Source: an uncultured Pelagibacteraceae bacterium (lineage in GTDB: Bacteria > Pseudomonadota > Alphaproteobacteria > Pelagibacterales > Pelagibacteraceae). From it: 19,778 nt of DNA. A program made the position numbers and the translations under genes. The DNA is taken from contig CACGET010000020.1 in NCBI GenBank assembly GCA_902572155.1, positions 1 to 19,778 on the forward strand. The letters run 5' to 3'. Positions 7,604 through 15,078 of this stretch are shown here, one piece after another. The notes below the pieces were generated by a model that saw only the letters and a program-made list of their open reading frames with translations, did no database searches and was not told where the DNA came from. Position 1 is the stretch's first letter; every line of letters begins with the position of its first letter.

Positions 7604-8661
7604 TTTTCCGCAATTATAAATTGAGTACCAAACCATCTCCATTTTCCATTATCGTTTAATGAACAATTTATTCTCCCTCTTCTTGGAAAAAATTTATCCC
7701 TAAATTTTATAGTAAGAACATTATTCACAATTTCAATGATAGATCTTTCCCATTTGTTGGATTCATTTGAATAACAACTTATATTTTTTAAATTTTTTTG
7801 ATCTTTAAAAAATTCAACCTTAAATGATGGGGGATTATTATTTGAATCTAACTTTTTTTCTAATGGCAACAAACGCCTGTATTCAAGAGGATATGATTTT
7901 ATCATTGATTGAAATCTTTTTATTTCACCATAATTTTCGTTAATAGGGAATCTAGGTAATTCATATTTATCTTTATTTAAATCAATAACTCCAGAGTGTT
8001 GACCGAAGGCAAAATCAAAATTTTTGGATATATATTTTTTCATAAGTGCAGAATATTCTCCGAATGGATAAGAAAATAAATTTGGCACATACCCAAGATT
8101 TTTTAAAAATTTGTCACTAGCAATTTCAATATCTGTAATAAATTGATTGTAAGTTTTATCTACCAAATGTTCATGAGAGTGTGAATGGTGGCCAATGAAA
8201 GCAAATGGCTTTTTTTCTATTTCTTTTATTTGGTCCCAGGTCATATACCCTTTTTTTCCTATTGGTTCTGTAGATACAAACAAAATAAATGGAATCTTGT
8301 TTTTTTTAAGAATTGGCCAAGCTTCTAAATAAAAAGACTCAAAAGCATCATCTATAGTGAGAAGAATTACTTTTTTGACCCTCGCGTTTTCAAAATCTTT
8401 TTTTAAATTAATTGGGTTGTAGAAATTATAACTAGATTGATTAATTATTTTTATATGCTCTTTGAAAATATTCATCCTTATATTTGTTGAAGGATACTTA
8501 TTTTCATTAAAACGATGGTACATTATAGACAAAATTCCCTCATCTTTTGAATAATATTTGATATTATTTTCATCTGATTTAGAGTTTGTATTAAAAAAAA
8601 AAAATAATATGACAAAACTAATAATTGATGCTGCAGGTAAAAAAATATTTTTAATGCTCAT
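7600..8661 (-). CDS. exported polysaccharide deacetylase (NodB-fold)
   Basis: A 353-residue protein with a hydrophobic N-terminal segment (residues 7-23), acting as a signal peptide or anchor, followed by a NodB-type deacetylase domain. These metal-dependent enzymes remove N- or O-acetyl groups from polysaccharides. Motif 1 is LTIDDAFES (Asp104, Asp105; the common form is TFDDG). Motif 2 is GHHSHSHEH (158-164, fitting H-S-x-x-H). Motif 3 is SYPFGEY (197-203), followed by LPRFPI. After about residue 270 comes a small extra domain rich in aromatic and basic residues (RINCSLNDNGKWRWFGTQF) of unknown role. The start at 8661 is needed to keep the signal segment, since the next Met (47) is already in the conserved IMYHRF strand. 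This means the gene overlaps the 5' end of the divergent tsaB gene by 53 bases. The substrate is unknown. Confidence 0.82.
   Translation of the reverse strand: MSIKNIFLPAASIISFVILFFFFNTNSKSDENNIKYYSKDEGILSIMYHRFNENKYPSTNIRMNIFKEHIKIINQSSYNFYNPINLKKDFENARVKKVILLTIDDAFESFYLEAWPILKKNKIPFILFVSTEPIGKKGYMTWDQIKEIEKKPFAFIGHHSHSHEHLVDKTYNQFITDIEIASDKFLKNLGYVPNLFSYPFGEYSALMKKYISKNFDFAFGQHSGVIDLNKDKYELPRFPINENYGEIKRFQSMIKSYPLEYRRLLPLEKKLDSNNNPPSFKVEFFKDQKNLKNISCYSNESNKWERSIIEIVNNVLTIKFRDKFFPRRGRINCSLNDNGKWRWFGTQFIIAEN
8593..8604. repeat. A12 homopolymer in the deacetylase/tsaB overlap
   Basis: Twelve consecutive A on the plus strand. On the minus strand it encodes Phe20-Phe23 of the deacetylase signal segment. 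On the plus strand it ends 4 bases before the tsaB ATG (8609), where a ribosome binding site would be. A change in run length would shift the deacetylase frame but only alter the spacing before tsaB. Confidence 0.8.
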
Positions 8662-8995
8662 TATTAAAGATAATACATATAGTATTACTCACGATAATAA
8701 CAAAACTTATTATGAAAAGTTAACTTTGTTAATAAACAATTTTTTAAGCTCTAGGAACTTAATTTTAGAAAATATTAATAAAATATACGTAAATGGAGGA
8801 CCTGGAAGTTTTGCGGGAATAAGAAACTCTTTATCGACAGTAAAAGCTTTTAATCTTACAAAACGAATAGATTATTATTGTTATAGTTTAATAGATTTTA
8901 AACATGAAAAAGAGTTTAATTACGCAAATATTCCAAATATATGCGATAAATTGAATATTAAAAAAAATTTGATTAATGTTGTTTATATGAGCTAA
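8609..8995 (+). CDS. tsaB: TsaB-like subunit of the tRNA t6A37 complex, short form
   Basis: TsaB (YeaZ) is the scaffold partner of TsaD in making threonylcarbamoyl-adenosine at position 37 of ANN-decoding tRNAs. The hallmark INKIYVNGGPGSFAGIRNSL (usual form GPGSFTGLRIG) is at residues 58-77, and the N-terminus TKLIIDAAGKKIFLMLI matches the first ASKHA strands (usual form LAIDTS). The product is only 128 residues, against about 230 in E. coli. The end, NVVYMS, resembles the family's terminal PxYLR motif, so the protein may have lost its middle rather than being simply cut off. The frame is open upstream to 8558, but MTKLIID matches family starts. rimI, the usual next gene, is absent: fur begins 8 bases later. 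Its 5' end overlaps the divergent deacetylase gene. Confidence 0.83.
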   Translation: MTKLIIDAAGKKIFLMLIIKDNTYSITHDNNKTYYEKLTLLINNFLSSRNLILENINKIYVNGGPGSFAGIRNSLSTVKAFNLTKRIDYYCYSLIDFKHEKEFNYANIPNICDKLNIKKNLINVVYMS

Positions 8996-9003
8996 ATTAA
9001 GAT

Positions 9004-9432
9004 ATGTCAGAAACAATAGAAGAAAAATGTATATCCAAAGGTGTTAAATTAACCGAACAGAGAAAAATAATTGCCAAAGTTATTTCACAATCCAAGAAAG
9101 CCTATGGAGAGTCTGATCATCCGGATGTGGATGAATTGTATAGCAGAGTTTCCAAAATAGATTCTAAAATAAGTATTGCTACGGTTTATAGAACAGTAAA
9201 ACTTTTCGAAGAGTCGGGTATTTTAGCAAAACATGATTTTAAAGGAGGAAAGGCGAGATACGAAGCAATGATTGAAAGTCATCACGATCATTTAATTGAT
9301 GTTAAAACTGGAGAAATAATTGAATTCGTAGATGATGAAATTGAAAACTTGCAAAAAAAAGTTGCTGAAAAATATGGTTATACTTTAGTTGATCATAAAT
9401 TAGAATTGTACGGCATAAAAAAAAAATCTTAA
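9004..9432 (+). CDS. fur: Fur-family metal-responsive transcriptional regulator
   Basis: A 142-residue Fur/Mur-type repressor, the normal family length. The N-terminal winged helix contains KLTEQRKIIAKVI and the recognition region SKISIATVYRTVKLFEESGI (55-73). The C-terminal dimerisation and metal domain holds ARYEAMIESHHDHLIDVKTG (His93, His94 and His96) and a later VDHKLELYG. The only cysteine is Cys9, so the CxxC structural zinc sites of E. coli Fur are absent, as in many alphaproteobacterial Fur/Mur proteins. Whether it senses iron or manganese cannot be told from the sequence. It sits inside the tsaB-metK operon, 6 bases before miaB, an Fe-S enzyme gene. I saw no clear Fur box in the short spacers nearby. 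Confidence 0.93.
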   Translation: MSETIEEKCISKGVKLTEQRKIIAKVISQSKKAYGESDHPDVDELYSRVSKIDSKISIATVYRTVKLFEESGILAKHDFKGGKARYEAMIESHHDHLIDVKTGEIIEFVDDEIENLQKKVAEKYGYTLVDHKLELYGIKKKS

Positions 9433-9438
9433 TAAAAT

Positions 9439-10767
9439 ATGGATCAAAAAATATTTATCAAAACATTCGGTTGCCAAATGAACGAATATGATTCAAATCG
9501 TATTTATGATGCTGTTAAAGAAATTGGCTACAAGAAAACAAAAAACTATGAGGATGCTAACTGTTATGTATTAAACACCTGCCATATAAGAGATAAAGCA
9601 AAAGAAAAAGTCTATCATGATATAGGTCGTGTTAAAAAATTTTTTAGATCTAAACAAAAACCATTAGTAATTATAGCTGGATGCGTGGCTCAAGCTGAAA
9701 ATCAAGAAATGTTAAAAAGAGAACCTTATATAGATATGGTTATTGGCCCTCAATCATATCATAAAATTAACGATATGATTTTAAATTATCAACAGAAAAA
9801 AAAAAAAGAAGAGGAAACAGAATTTGATGCAATTTCTAAATTTGAATATTTCAGTAAAATTAAAAATCAAACTGGAAAGATTTCATCATTTTTAACTATA
9901 CAAGAGGGTTGTGATAAATTTTGTCATTTTTGTGTAGTGCCTTTTACGAGAGGCCCAGAATATTCTAGACCATTTAAGCAAATTTTAGATGAAGCTAAAT
10001 TTTTAGCCGACAATGGCACAAAAGAAATAACACTTTTAGGGCAAAATGTTAATGCATATAATTTTGAAAATAGCAAATTATCAAATTTGATTTTAGAAAT
10101 TGAAAAAATTTCAAACATAAAAAGAATTAGATATACAACATCACATCCAAAAGATATGACTGAAGACTTGATTGACTTGTATAAAAATTCACAAAAATTA
10201 ATGCCGTTAGTACATTTACCTGTTCAAAGTGGATCTGATAAAATTTTAAATCTTATGAATAGAAAACACACAGTGGACTATTACTTGAAAATATTTAATA
10301 AGTTAAAAGAAATCAATAATAATGTAGAGTTTTCAAGTGATTTCATAATAGGTTACCCAGGTGAAGAAAAAGTTGATTTTATGAATACACTTAATTTAAT
10401 CAAAGAGATAAAATTTATTAATTCTTATTCATTTATTTTCAGTCCAAGACCTGGAACAGTTGCAGCAAATTTAGATTTGGTGGAAAAAAAAATTTCTGTA
10501 GAAAGATTGGAAAAAATTCAAAATCAATTATATGAAAATCAGATAAATATAAATCGGTCTATGGAAAACAAGACTATAAATGTTTTGGCTGAAAATCTTA
10601 CTGACGATGGTACTAAGGTGTTTGGTAGATCAGAATATATGACATCTGTTACTTTTAATGGTAAAAAAAGTGATATTGGAAAAATTCTGTCTGTAAAGAT
10701 TAATAAATATAACAGAAGTTCACTATTTGGTGAATTATCAGTCAATATTAACAAAAAAGTAGCATAA
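9439..10767 (+). CDS. miaB: tRNA-2-methylthio-N6-dimethylallyladenosine synthase MiaB
   Basis: MiaB is a radical-SAM methylthiotransferase that turns i6A37 into ms2i6A37 in tRNAs reading UNN codons. The 442 residues follow the family layout. The N-terminal methylthiotransferase domain starts TFGCQMNEYDS and carries auxiliary-cluster cysteines Cys12, Cys48 (NTCHIRDKA) and Cys82 (AGCVAQ). The radical-SAM core has GCDKFCHFCVVPFTRGPE, with Cys158, Cys162 and Cys165 in the CxxxCxxC motif. HLPVQSGSDKIL and FIIGYPGE follow, and a C-terminal TRAM domain (from about 375) ends in LFGELSVN. It needs two [4Fe-4S] clusters and two SAM molecules, which links it to the Nfu protein and MetK in this window. 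It lies 6 bases after fur and 2 bases before phoH. Confidence 0.97.
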   Translation: MDQKIFIKTFGCQMNEYDSNRIYDAVKEIGYKKTKNYEDANCYVLNTCHIRDKAKEKVYHDIGRVKKFFRSKQKPLVIIAGCVAQAENQEMLKREPYIDMVIGPQSYHKINDMILNYQQKKKKEEETEFDAISKFEYFSKIKNQTGKISSFLTIQEGCDKFCHFCVVPFTRGPEYSRPFKQILDEAKFLADNGTKEITLLGQNVNAYNFENSKLSNLILEIEKISNIKRIRYTTSHPKDMTEDLIDLYKNSQKLMPLVHLPVQSGSDKILNLMNRKHTVDYYLKIFNKLKEINNNVEFSSDFIIGYPGEEKVDFMNTLNLIKEIKFINSYSFIFSPRPGTVAANLDLVEKKISVERLEKIQNQLYENQININRSMENKTINVLAENLTDDGTKVFGRSEYMTSVTFNGKKSDIGKILSVKINKYNRSSLFGELSVNINKKVA

Positions 10768-10769
10768 AA

Positions 10770-11765
10770 TTGAGTGGTTATTCTAAAAAAAACATTAATC
10801 AATCACTTAAATTTGTATATTCAGATAATAATTCATTGAGCGTTATATTCCATGATAACGATTTATTAATGGGTATTGTAGGAGAATTTAATAAAAATCT
10901 AAAAGAATTAGAGAAAATCTCTGAGTCTAACTTATATTCACGAGGAAACTCTATATTAATTAAATCAAGTCCAAAAAAAAATGAGTTAATCAAAAATGCA
11001 ATTCAATTTTTGGCTAGTCAATTCATAAATAATGGAAGCATAGAGAGTAAGGATATAGTTTCATCAATGGATAAATTTATCATTAATGAAAAATTAAAAA
11101 ATAATAACGTGACAGATATAATTAAAACACCAAAAAAATCTATCATCCCAAGATCTGAAAAACAAAAAAATTATGTAAGAGCTCTAAGACAAAGTGATAT
11201 AATAATTTCAGCAGGCCCAGCGGGAACAGGAAAAACCTTTTTAGCTGTAGCAGTTGGATTGACAATGTTATTAGAAAAAAAGATTGAAAGAATAATTTTA
11301 TCTAGACCAGCGGTCGAAGCTGGAGAGCGTTTAGGTTTTTTGCCTGGGGATATGAAGGAAAAAGTTGATCCATACTTAAGACCTTTATATGACTCACTAT
11401 ACGATTTATTTGATTTTGAGAAAATTCAGAGAATGATAGAAATTGGTGATATTGAAATAGCACCTTTAGCTTTTATGAGAGGAAGAACTTTAAAAAACTC
11501 TTTTGCTATTTTAGATGAGGCTCAAAACGCTACAGATATGCAGATAAAAATGTTTTTAACTCGTATAGGAGAAAATTCAAAAATAATTATAAATGGTGAT
11601 CCTACTCAAATAGATTTACCTAATAAAAATATGTCTGGGTTAGTTAAATCTAAAGAATTATTACAACACTTGAGTGAAATTTCAGTCGTTGATTTTGATC
11701 ACTCTGATGTAGTGAGGCATCCACTCGTATCAAAAATAGTCAAAGCTTATTCTGAAAATGATTAA
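10770..11765 (+). CDS. phoH: PhoH-like ATPase
   Basis: A cytoplasmic P-loop NTPase of the PhoH family, with 331 residues and a normal domain plan. There is an N-terminal alpha/beta (KH-like) region of about 100 residues, then the ATPase domain with Walker A GPAGTGKT (149-156), SRPAVEAGERLGFLPGD, the family signature LRPLYDSLYD, and Walker B FAILDEAQNAT (245-255), ending with INGDPTQIDLP and the DVVRHPLV motif. The family is usually next to ybeY and is thought to act in RNA metabolism; the precise activity is unsettled. The start is a TTG two bases after the miaB stop. It fits the protein well, and no ATG lies near it in this frame. It overlaps ybeY by 8 bases. Confidence 0.94.
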   Translation: MSGYSKKNINQSLKFVYSDNNSLSVIFHDNDLLMGIVGEFNKNLKELEKISESNLYSRGNSILIKSSPKKNELIKNAIQFLASQFINNGSIESKDIVSSMDKFIINEKLKNNNVTDIIKTPKKSIIPRSEKQKNYVRALRQSDIIISAGPAGTGKTFLAVAVGLTMLLEKKIERIILSRPAVEAGERLGFLPGDMKEKVDPYLRPLYDSLYDLFDFEKIQRMIEIGDIEIAPLAFMRGRTLKNSFAILDEAQNATDMQIKMFLTRIGENSKIIINGDPTQIDLPNKNMSGLVKSKELLQHLSEISVVDFDHSDVVRHPLVSKIVKAYSEND

Positions 11766-12219
11766 TTTAGATGTCTTCTCTGATGAGAAGGCTTGGTCCA
11801 AAAGATTAAAAAAAAAAGATTTCTTTTTTAAAAATGTTTGTAAAGCGTTTCCAAAAAAATATAAATTTTTAAATAAAAAAATATACCTTACTTTATTACT
11901 TTCAAATAATAAAAATATTAAAAAGTTGAATAAAAATTTTAGAAATAAAAATAATCCCACAGATGTTTTGTCTTTTCCTTTTAATGATAATATAAAAATT
12001 TCTAAAAAGACTTATATTGGAGACATCATAATCAGTTATAATTTTATGAATATGCCTAAGTCACAAAACTTAAATACTTTTAAGCAGAAAGTTATCAAAA
12101 CATTTATACATGGTTTTCTCCATTTAATAGGTTTTGATCATATTCAAAATAGTGATTACAAAAAAATGCTCAAAGAGGAAGAATTTATATATAATTCTGT
12201 AATTTCTAAGATTGGTTAA
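11758..12219 (+). CDS. ybeY: endoribonuclease YbeY
   Basis: YbeY is a zinc-dependent RNase needed for 16S rRNA 3'-end maturation and 70S quality control. The 153-residue protein has the diagnostic metal site FIHGFLHLIGFDH with His118, His122 and His128 (HGxLHLxGxDH). Upstream it carries the conserved segment NNPTDVLSFPF and YIGDIIISY (usual form LGDIVI). The N-terminus is very Lys-rich, in line with the low G+C content. The ATG lies 8 bases inside phoH, so the pair are likely translationally coupled, and lnt begins before the ybeY stop. The CBS-domain transporter gene (corC/hlyC type) often found between ybeY and lnt is absent. Confidence 0.95.
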   Translation: MINLDVFSDEKAWSKRLKKKDFFFKNVCKAFPKKYKFLNKKIYLTLLLSNNKNIKKLNKNFRNKNNPTDVLSFPFNDNIKISKKTYIGDIIISYNFMNMPKSQNLNTFKQKVIKTFIHGFLHLIGFDHIQNSDYKKMLKEEEFIYNSVISKIG

Positions 12220-13813
12220 ATTGAATAAAAAATTATTAGTAGACTCTGTTTTTTTAATAATGTTGGGAATGGCCACATCTTTAAGCTTACCTCCATTCAA
12301 CTATTTTCTAGTAAATTTTTTTACTTTTTCTTTATTTTTTATTTTTATAATTAAAAAGTTAAAATCACAAAAATTGAAAAAATCCTTCTTTTTTTATGGA
12401 TGGTTATTTGGTTTTGGTTATTTTGTTACCAACTTATATTGGATATCAATTTCTTTAACATTTGACCAAGGCTTTAAATTTTTAATTCCAATAACTATTT
12501 TTTTAATACCAGCCTTTTTAGCAATATTTTATGGAATGGTAACTCTTTCATTTATGGTAGTAAAACCTAAAAGTATTGTAAATTCATTTTTAATTTTTTC
12601 ATTGATATTTGCTATTTTTGAATTTGTTCGAGGATCAATTTTAACTGGATTTCCCTGGAATTTAATTGTGTATAGTTTTTTGAATCAATTAGAACTTATA
12701 AGTATAACTTCAGTCATAGGAACATATGGATTTAATTTATTTTGTATTTCATTATTTTGCAGTCCAGCACTTTTAATATTGAGGAGATCCTATCAAGAGG
12801 TAATTGTTTTTATTTTTTTTTTAATAATTTTAATTTTATTTTATTTTTTTGGAAGTTATTACAAAAATAAATTTTATTCATTAGATAATATTAAATTTGA
12901 TTATACAATTAGAGCTGTAGGATCCAACATAGGTCTTGATAGGTTTTATAAAGATATTGATTCCTCGAAAGTAATTGAAGAATTGATAAAAATTAGTAAT
13001 CCAAATTTAGAAGAAAAAACCATTTTTGTTTGGCCAGAAGGTATTATTCCTGGCATTTCTCAGAATGAACTGATCGAATACAAGGATTTATTTAAAAATA
13101 AATTTAACAACAATCATATATTAGCTATCGGCATTAACAGTCAAGATACCATTGATGACTCTACGAAATATTTTAATAGTTTTTCTGTCTATGATAATGA
13201 ACTTAAATTGTTAAGTTCTTATAATAAAATTAAACTAGTCCCATTTGGTGAGTTTTTACCATTTGAAAATTTTTTATCTATAATAGGATTAAAAACAATT
13301 ACTAATAATTATCAATCTTACACAAAAGGTAAACTTAGAAATATTATTGAAATCAAAAAAGAAAATTTTTCTTTGAGAATTTTACCACTTGTTTGTTATG
13401 AAATAATTTATTCTGGTAAAATTTTCAAAAAAACAGATTTTGATTTGATTATTAATATTTCTGAGGATGGATGGTTTGGTAAATCGATAGGACCCAAACA
13501 ACATTTCGCTCATAGTATTTTTAGATCAGTAGAAAGTGGAAAATATATAGTTAGAGCAGCTAATAACGGCATCTCAGCTATAATTAACCCAATTGGTGAG
13601 ATTGAAAAAAGCTTGAATTTAAACGAAATTGGCTACTTAGACTTTAATCAAATAAAATCAATACAACCAACAGTTTTCTCAAAATTTGGTAATAAAGTTT
13701 TTGTATTATTAATTTTATTGTATATTTTTTTAATATTTTCAACTAGTTTTATATTTTCATTTAATAGTACAATAACAGTTTTTAAGAACAAATTAAGAAA
13801 GGCAAAAAAATGA
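12212..13813 (+). CDS. lnt: apolipoprotein N-acyltransferase Lnt
   Basis: Lnt is an integral inner-membrane enzyme that adds the third acyl chain to lipoproteins such as the BON lipoprotein at 446-1039. Residues 8-215 hold about six membrane segments, including the FEFVRGSILTGFPWN motif. Residues 228-480 are the periplasmic nitrilase-like domain with the catalytic triad Glu276 (FVWPEG), Lys339 (YNKIKLVPFGEFLPFE) and Cys395 (LPLVCYEIIY), followed by NISEDGWFG and RAANNGIS. A last membrane helix spans about 497-516. The start is uncertain: TTG at 12212 (8 bases inside ybeY) or the in-frame TTG at 12221, and neither has a strong ribosome binding site. It ends in an ATGA overlap with metK. Confidence 0.95.
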   Translation: MVKLNKKLLVDSVFLIMLGMATSLSLPPFNYFLVNFFTFSLFFIFIIKKLKSQKLKKSFFFYGWLFGFGYFVTNLYWISISLTFDQGFKFLIPITIFLIPAFLAIFYGMVTLSFMVVKPKSIVNSFLIFSLIFAIFEFVRGSILTGFPWNLIVYSFLNQLELISITSVIGTYGFNLFCISLFCSPALLILRRSYQEVIVFIFFLIILILFYFFGSYYKNKFYSLDNIKFDYTIRAVGSNIGLDRFYKDIDSSKVIEELIKISNPNLEEKTIFVWPEGIIPGISQNELIEYKDLFKNKFNNNHILAIGINSQDTIDDSTKYFNSFSVYDNELKLLSSYNKIKLVPFGEFLPFENFLSIIGLKTITNNYQSYTKGKLRNIIEIKKENFSLRILPLVCYEIIYSGKIFKKTDFDLIINISEDGWFGKSIGPKQHFAHSIFRSVESGKYIVRAANNGISAIINPIGEIEKSLNLNEIGYLDFNQIKSIQPTVFSKFGNKVFVLLILLYIFLIFSTSFIFSFNSTITVFKNKLRKAKK

Positions 13814-14976
13814 GTAACCTAAAAAATTATCTTTTCACAAGTGAATCAGTTTCAGAGGGACATCCAGACAAAGTTTCAGATAGAATTTCTGATATGGTAG
13901 TTGATAGCTATCTAGCGGGAGATCCCTTCTCTAGAGTAGCATGTGAAACTTTAACAACAACTAACAAGGTTGTGCTTGCTGGAGAAGTTAGAGGGCCTGA
14001 TATCAAAAAAGATGAGTTAATTTCTAAAGTTAGAGATTGCATTAAAGATATTGGCTATGATCAAGATGGTTTTACTTGGAAAGAAGCAACAAAAATAGAA
14101 AGTCATTTGCACTCACAATCAGCCGATATTGCAATGGGAGTAGATTCTTCTGGTAATAAAGATGAAGGAGCTGGGGATCAAGGTATAATGTTTGGATATG
14201 CATGCAATGAAACAGATGTTTTGATGCCAGCACCTATACATTATTCACATAAAATATTAAGATTAATGGCAGAAGATAGAAAATCTGGCAATCTTAATGG
14301 AATAGAACCAGACTCAAAAAGTCAGATTACCATTGAATATAAAGATGGCAAACCATCAGCTGTAAAATCAGTAGTGATTTCTACACAACATTCTAAAGAT
14401 GTTAATTTAGCAAAAGTAAAAGAGCTATGCATGCCATATATCGAGAAATCTATTCCAAAAAATTTGTTAGGAAACCTAGATGAGAATGAGATATATATAA
14501 ATCCTACAGGAAATTTTGTAATTGGTGGTCCAGATGGAGACAGTGGTTTGACTGGTAGAAAAATTATTGTTGATACATATGGTGGTGCAGCCCCCCATGG
14601 TGGTGGAGCATTTTCAGGAAAAGATCCAACTAAAGTGGATAGATCAGCAGCATACGCTTCAAGATATGTTGCAAAGAATGTTGTAGCTTCAGGAATTGCT
14701 GATAAGTGTTTAATTCAATTAGCATATGCCATAGGTGTTTCTAAACCTTTATCAATATATGTAGATTTGTTTGCAAATGATGAAGAAAAGAATATGCATG
14801 TTGAGAAGCTGATAAAAGAAAATTTTGATTTAAGCCCTAGAGGAATAAGAGAAATGTTAGGTTTAAATAAACCAATATATCAAAAAACAGCAGCATACGG
14901 TCATTTTGGAAGAGAGTCAGAGTCTGACGGTTCATTTTCATGGGAAAAAACTGATAAATCTGGGGTTTTTAAATAA
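13810..14976 (+). CDS. metK: S-adenosylmethionine synthetase
   Basis: MetK makes S-adenosylmethionine from methionine and ATP, feeding methyltransferases such as RsmI and radical-SAM enzymes such as MiaB. The 388 residues match the family length. Motifs seen are FTSESVSEGHPDKVSDRISD (His18, Asp20), EGAGDQGIMFGYA (GAGDQ at 120-124) and the P-loop-like GGGAFSGKDPTKVDRSAAY (from 264). IYINPTGNFVIGGPDGDSGL and the C-terminal YGHFGRE are also present. The ATG overlaps the lnt stop as ATGA, so metK is the last gene of the operon that begins with tsaB. I saw no SAM riboswitch: there is no free leader upstream because the gene is embedded in the operon. A terminator-like hairpin lies 58 bases downstream. 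Confidence 0.97.
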   Translation: MSNLKNYLFTSESVSEGHPDKVSDRISDMVVDSYLAGDPFSRVACETLTTTNKVVLAGEVRGPDIKKDELISKVRDCIKDIGYDQDGFTWKEATKIESHLHSQSADIAMGVDSSGNKDEGAGDQGIMFGYACNETDVLMPAPIHYSHKILRLMAEDRKSGNLNGIEPDSKSQITIEYKDGKPSAVKSVVISTQHSKDVNLAKVKELCMPYIEKSIPKNLLGNLDENEIYINPTGNFVIGGPDGDSGLTGRKIIVDTYGGAAPHGGGAFSGKDPTKVDRSAAYASRYVAKNVVASGIADKCLIQLAYAIGVSKPLSIYVDLFANDEEKNMHVEKLIKENFDLSPRGIREMLGLNKPIYQKTAAYGHFGRESESDGSFSWEKTDKSGVFK

Positions 14977-14986
14977 CCAATAAATA

Positions 14987-15014
14987 TTGAAAATATAAAA
15001 AAAATACATATATT
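14987..15014 (+). promoter_or_regulatory. candidate sigma70-type promoter for the nusA operon
   Basis: TTGAAA (14987-14992) and TATATT (15009-15014) are spaced by 16 bases, a reasonable housekeeping promoter just after the metK stop. Transcription would start near 15021 and give a leader of about 58 bases that contains the hairpin at 15035-15063. In such A/T-rich DNA, chance matches are common. The support is mainly the position: there is no room for a promoter between that hairpin and the nusA start codon. Confidence 0.42.
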
Positions 15015-15034
15015 CCACGTACATTGTTGAATTT

Positions 15035-15063
15035 AAAAAATGGGCTTTGGCCCATTTTTTTTT
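15035..15063 (+). terminator. intrinsic terminator before nusA (possible leader attenuator)
   Basis: A perfect inverted repeat. The left arm AAAAAATGGGC (15035-15045) pairs with GCCCATTTTTT (15050-15060) around the loop TTTG (15046-15049). The G/C-rich core is followed at once by nine T (15055-15063), the standard Rho-independent layout. It could end the tsaB-metK transcript. Because it ends only 15 bases before the nusA ATG, transcripts for nusA probably read through it. It is the only convincing intrinsic terminator I found in the window. Confidence 0.85.
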
Positions 15064-15078
15064 GTAGTTAATAAATAT

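Noticed and set aside
8558..8608. Longer tsaB start at 8558
   Set aside because: The extra 17 residues come from reading through the A12 region and do not match TsaB, which begins at the first strand (TKLIID).
13700..13812. SAM riboswitch before metK
   Set aside because: The region is coding sequence for the end of Lnt, metK starts in an ATGA overlap, and no riboswitch-like structure is visible.
15040..15078. Upstream in-frame ATG giving a nusA product 13 residues longer
   Set aside because: The ATG is inside the terminator stem and the added residues do not match NusA N-termini; MLNKRADKLELL at 15079 does.
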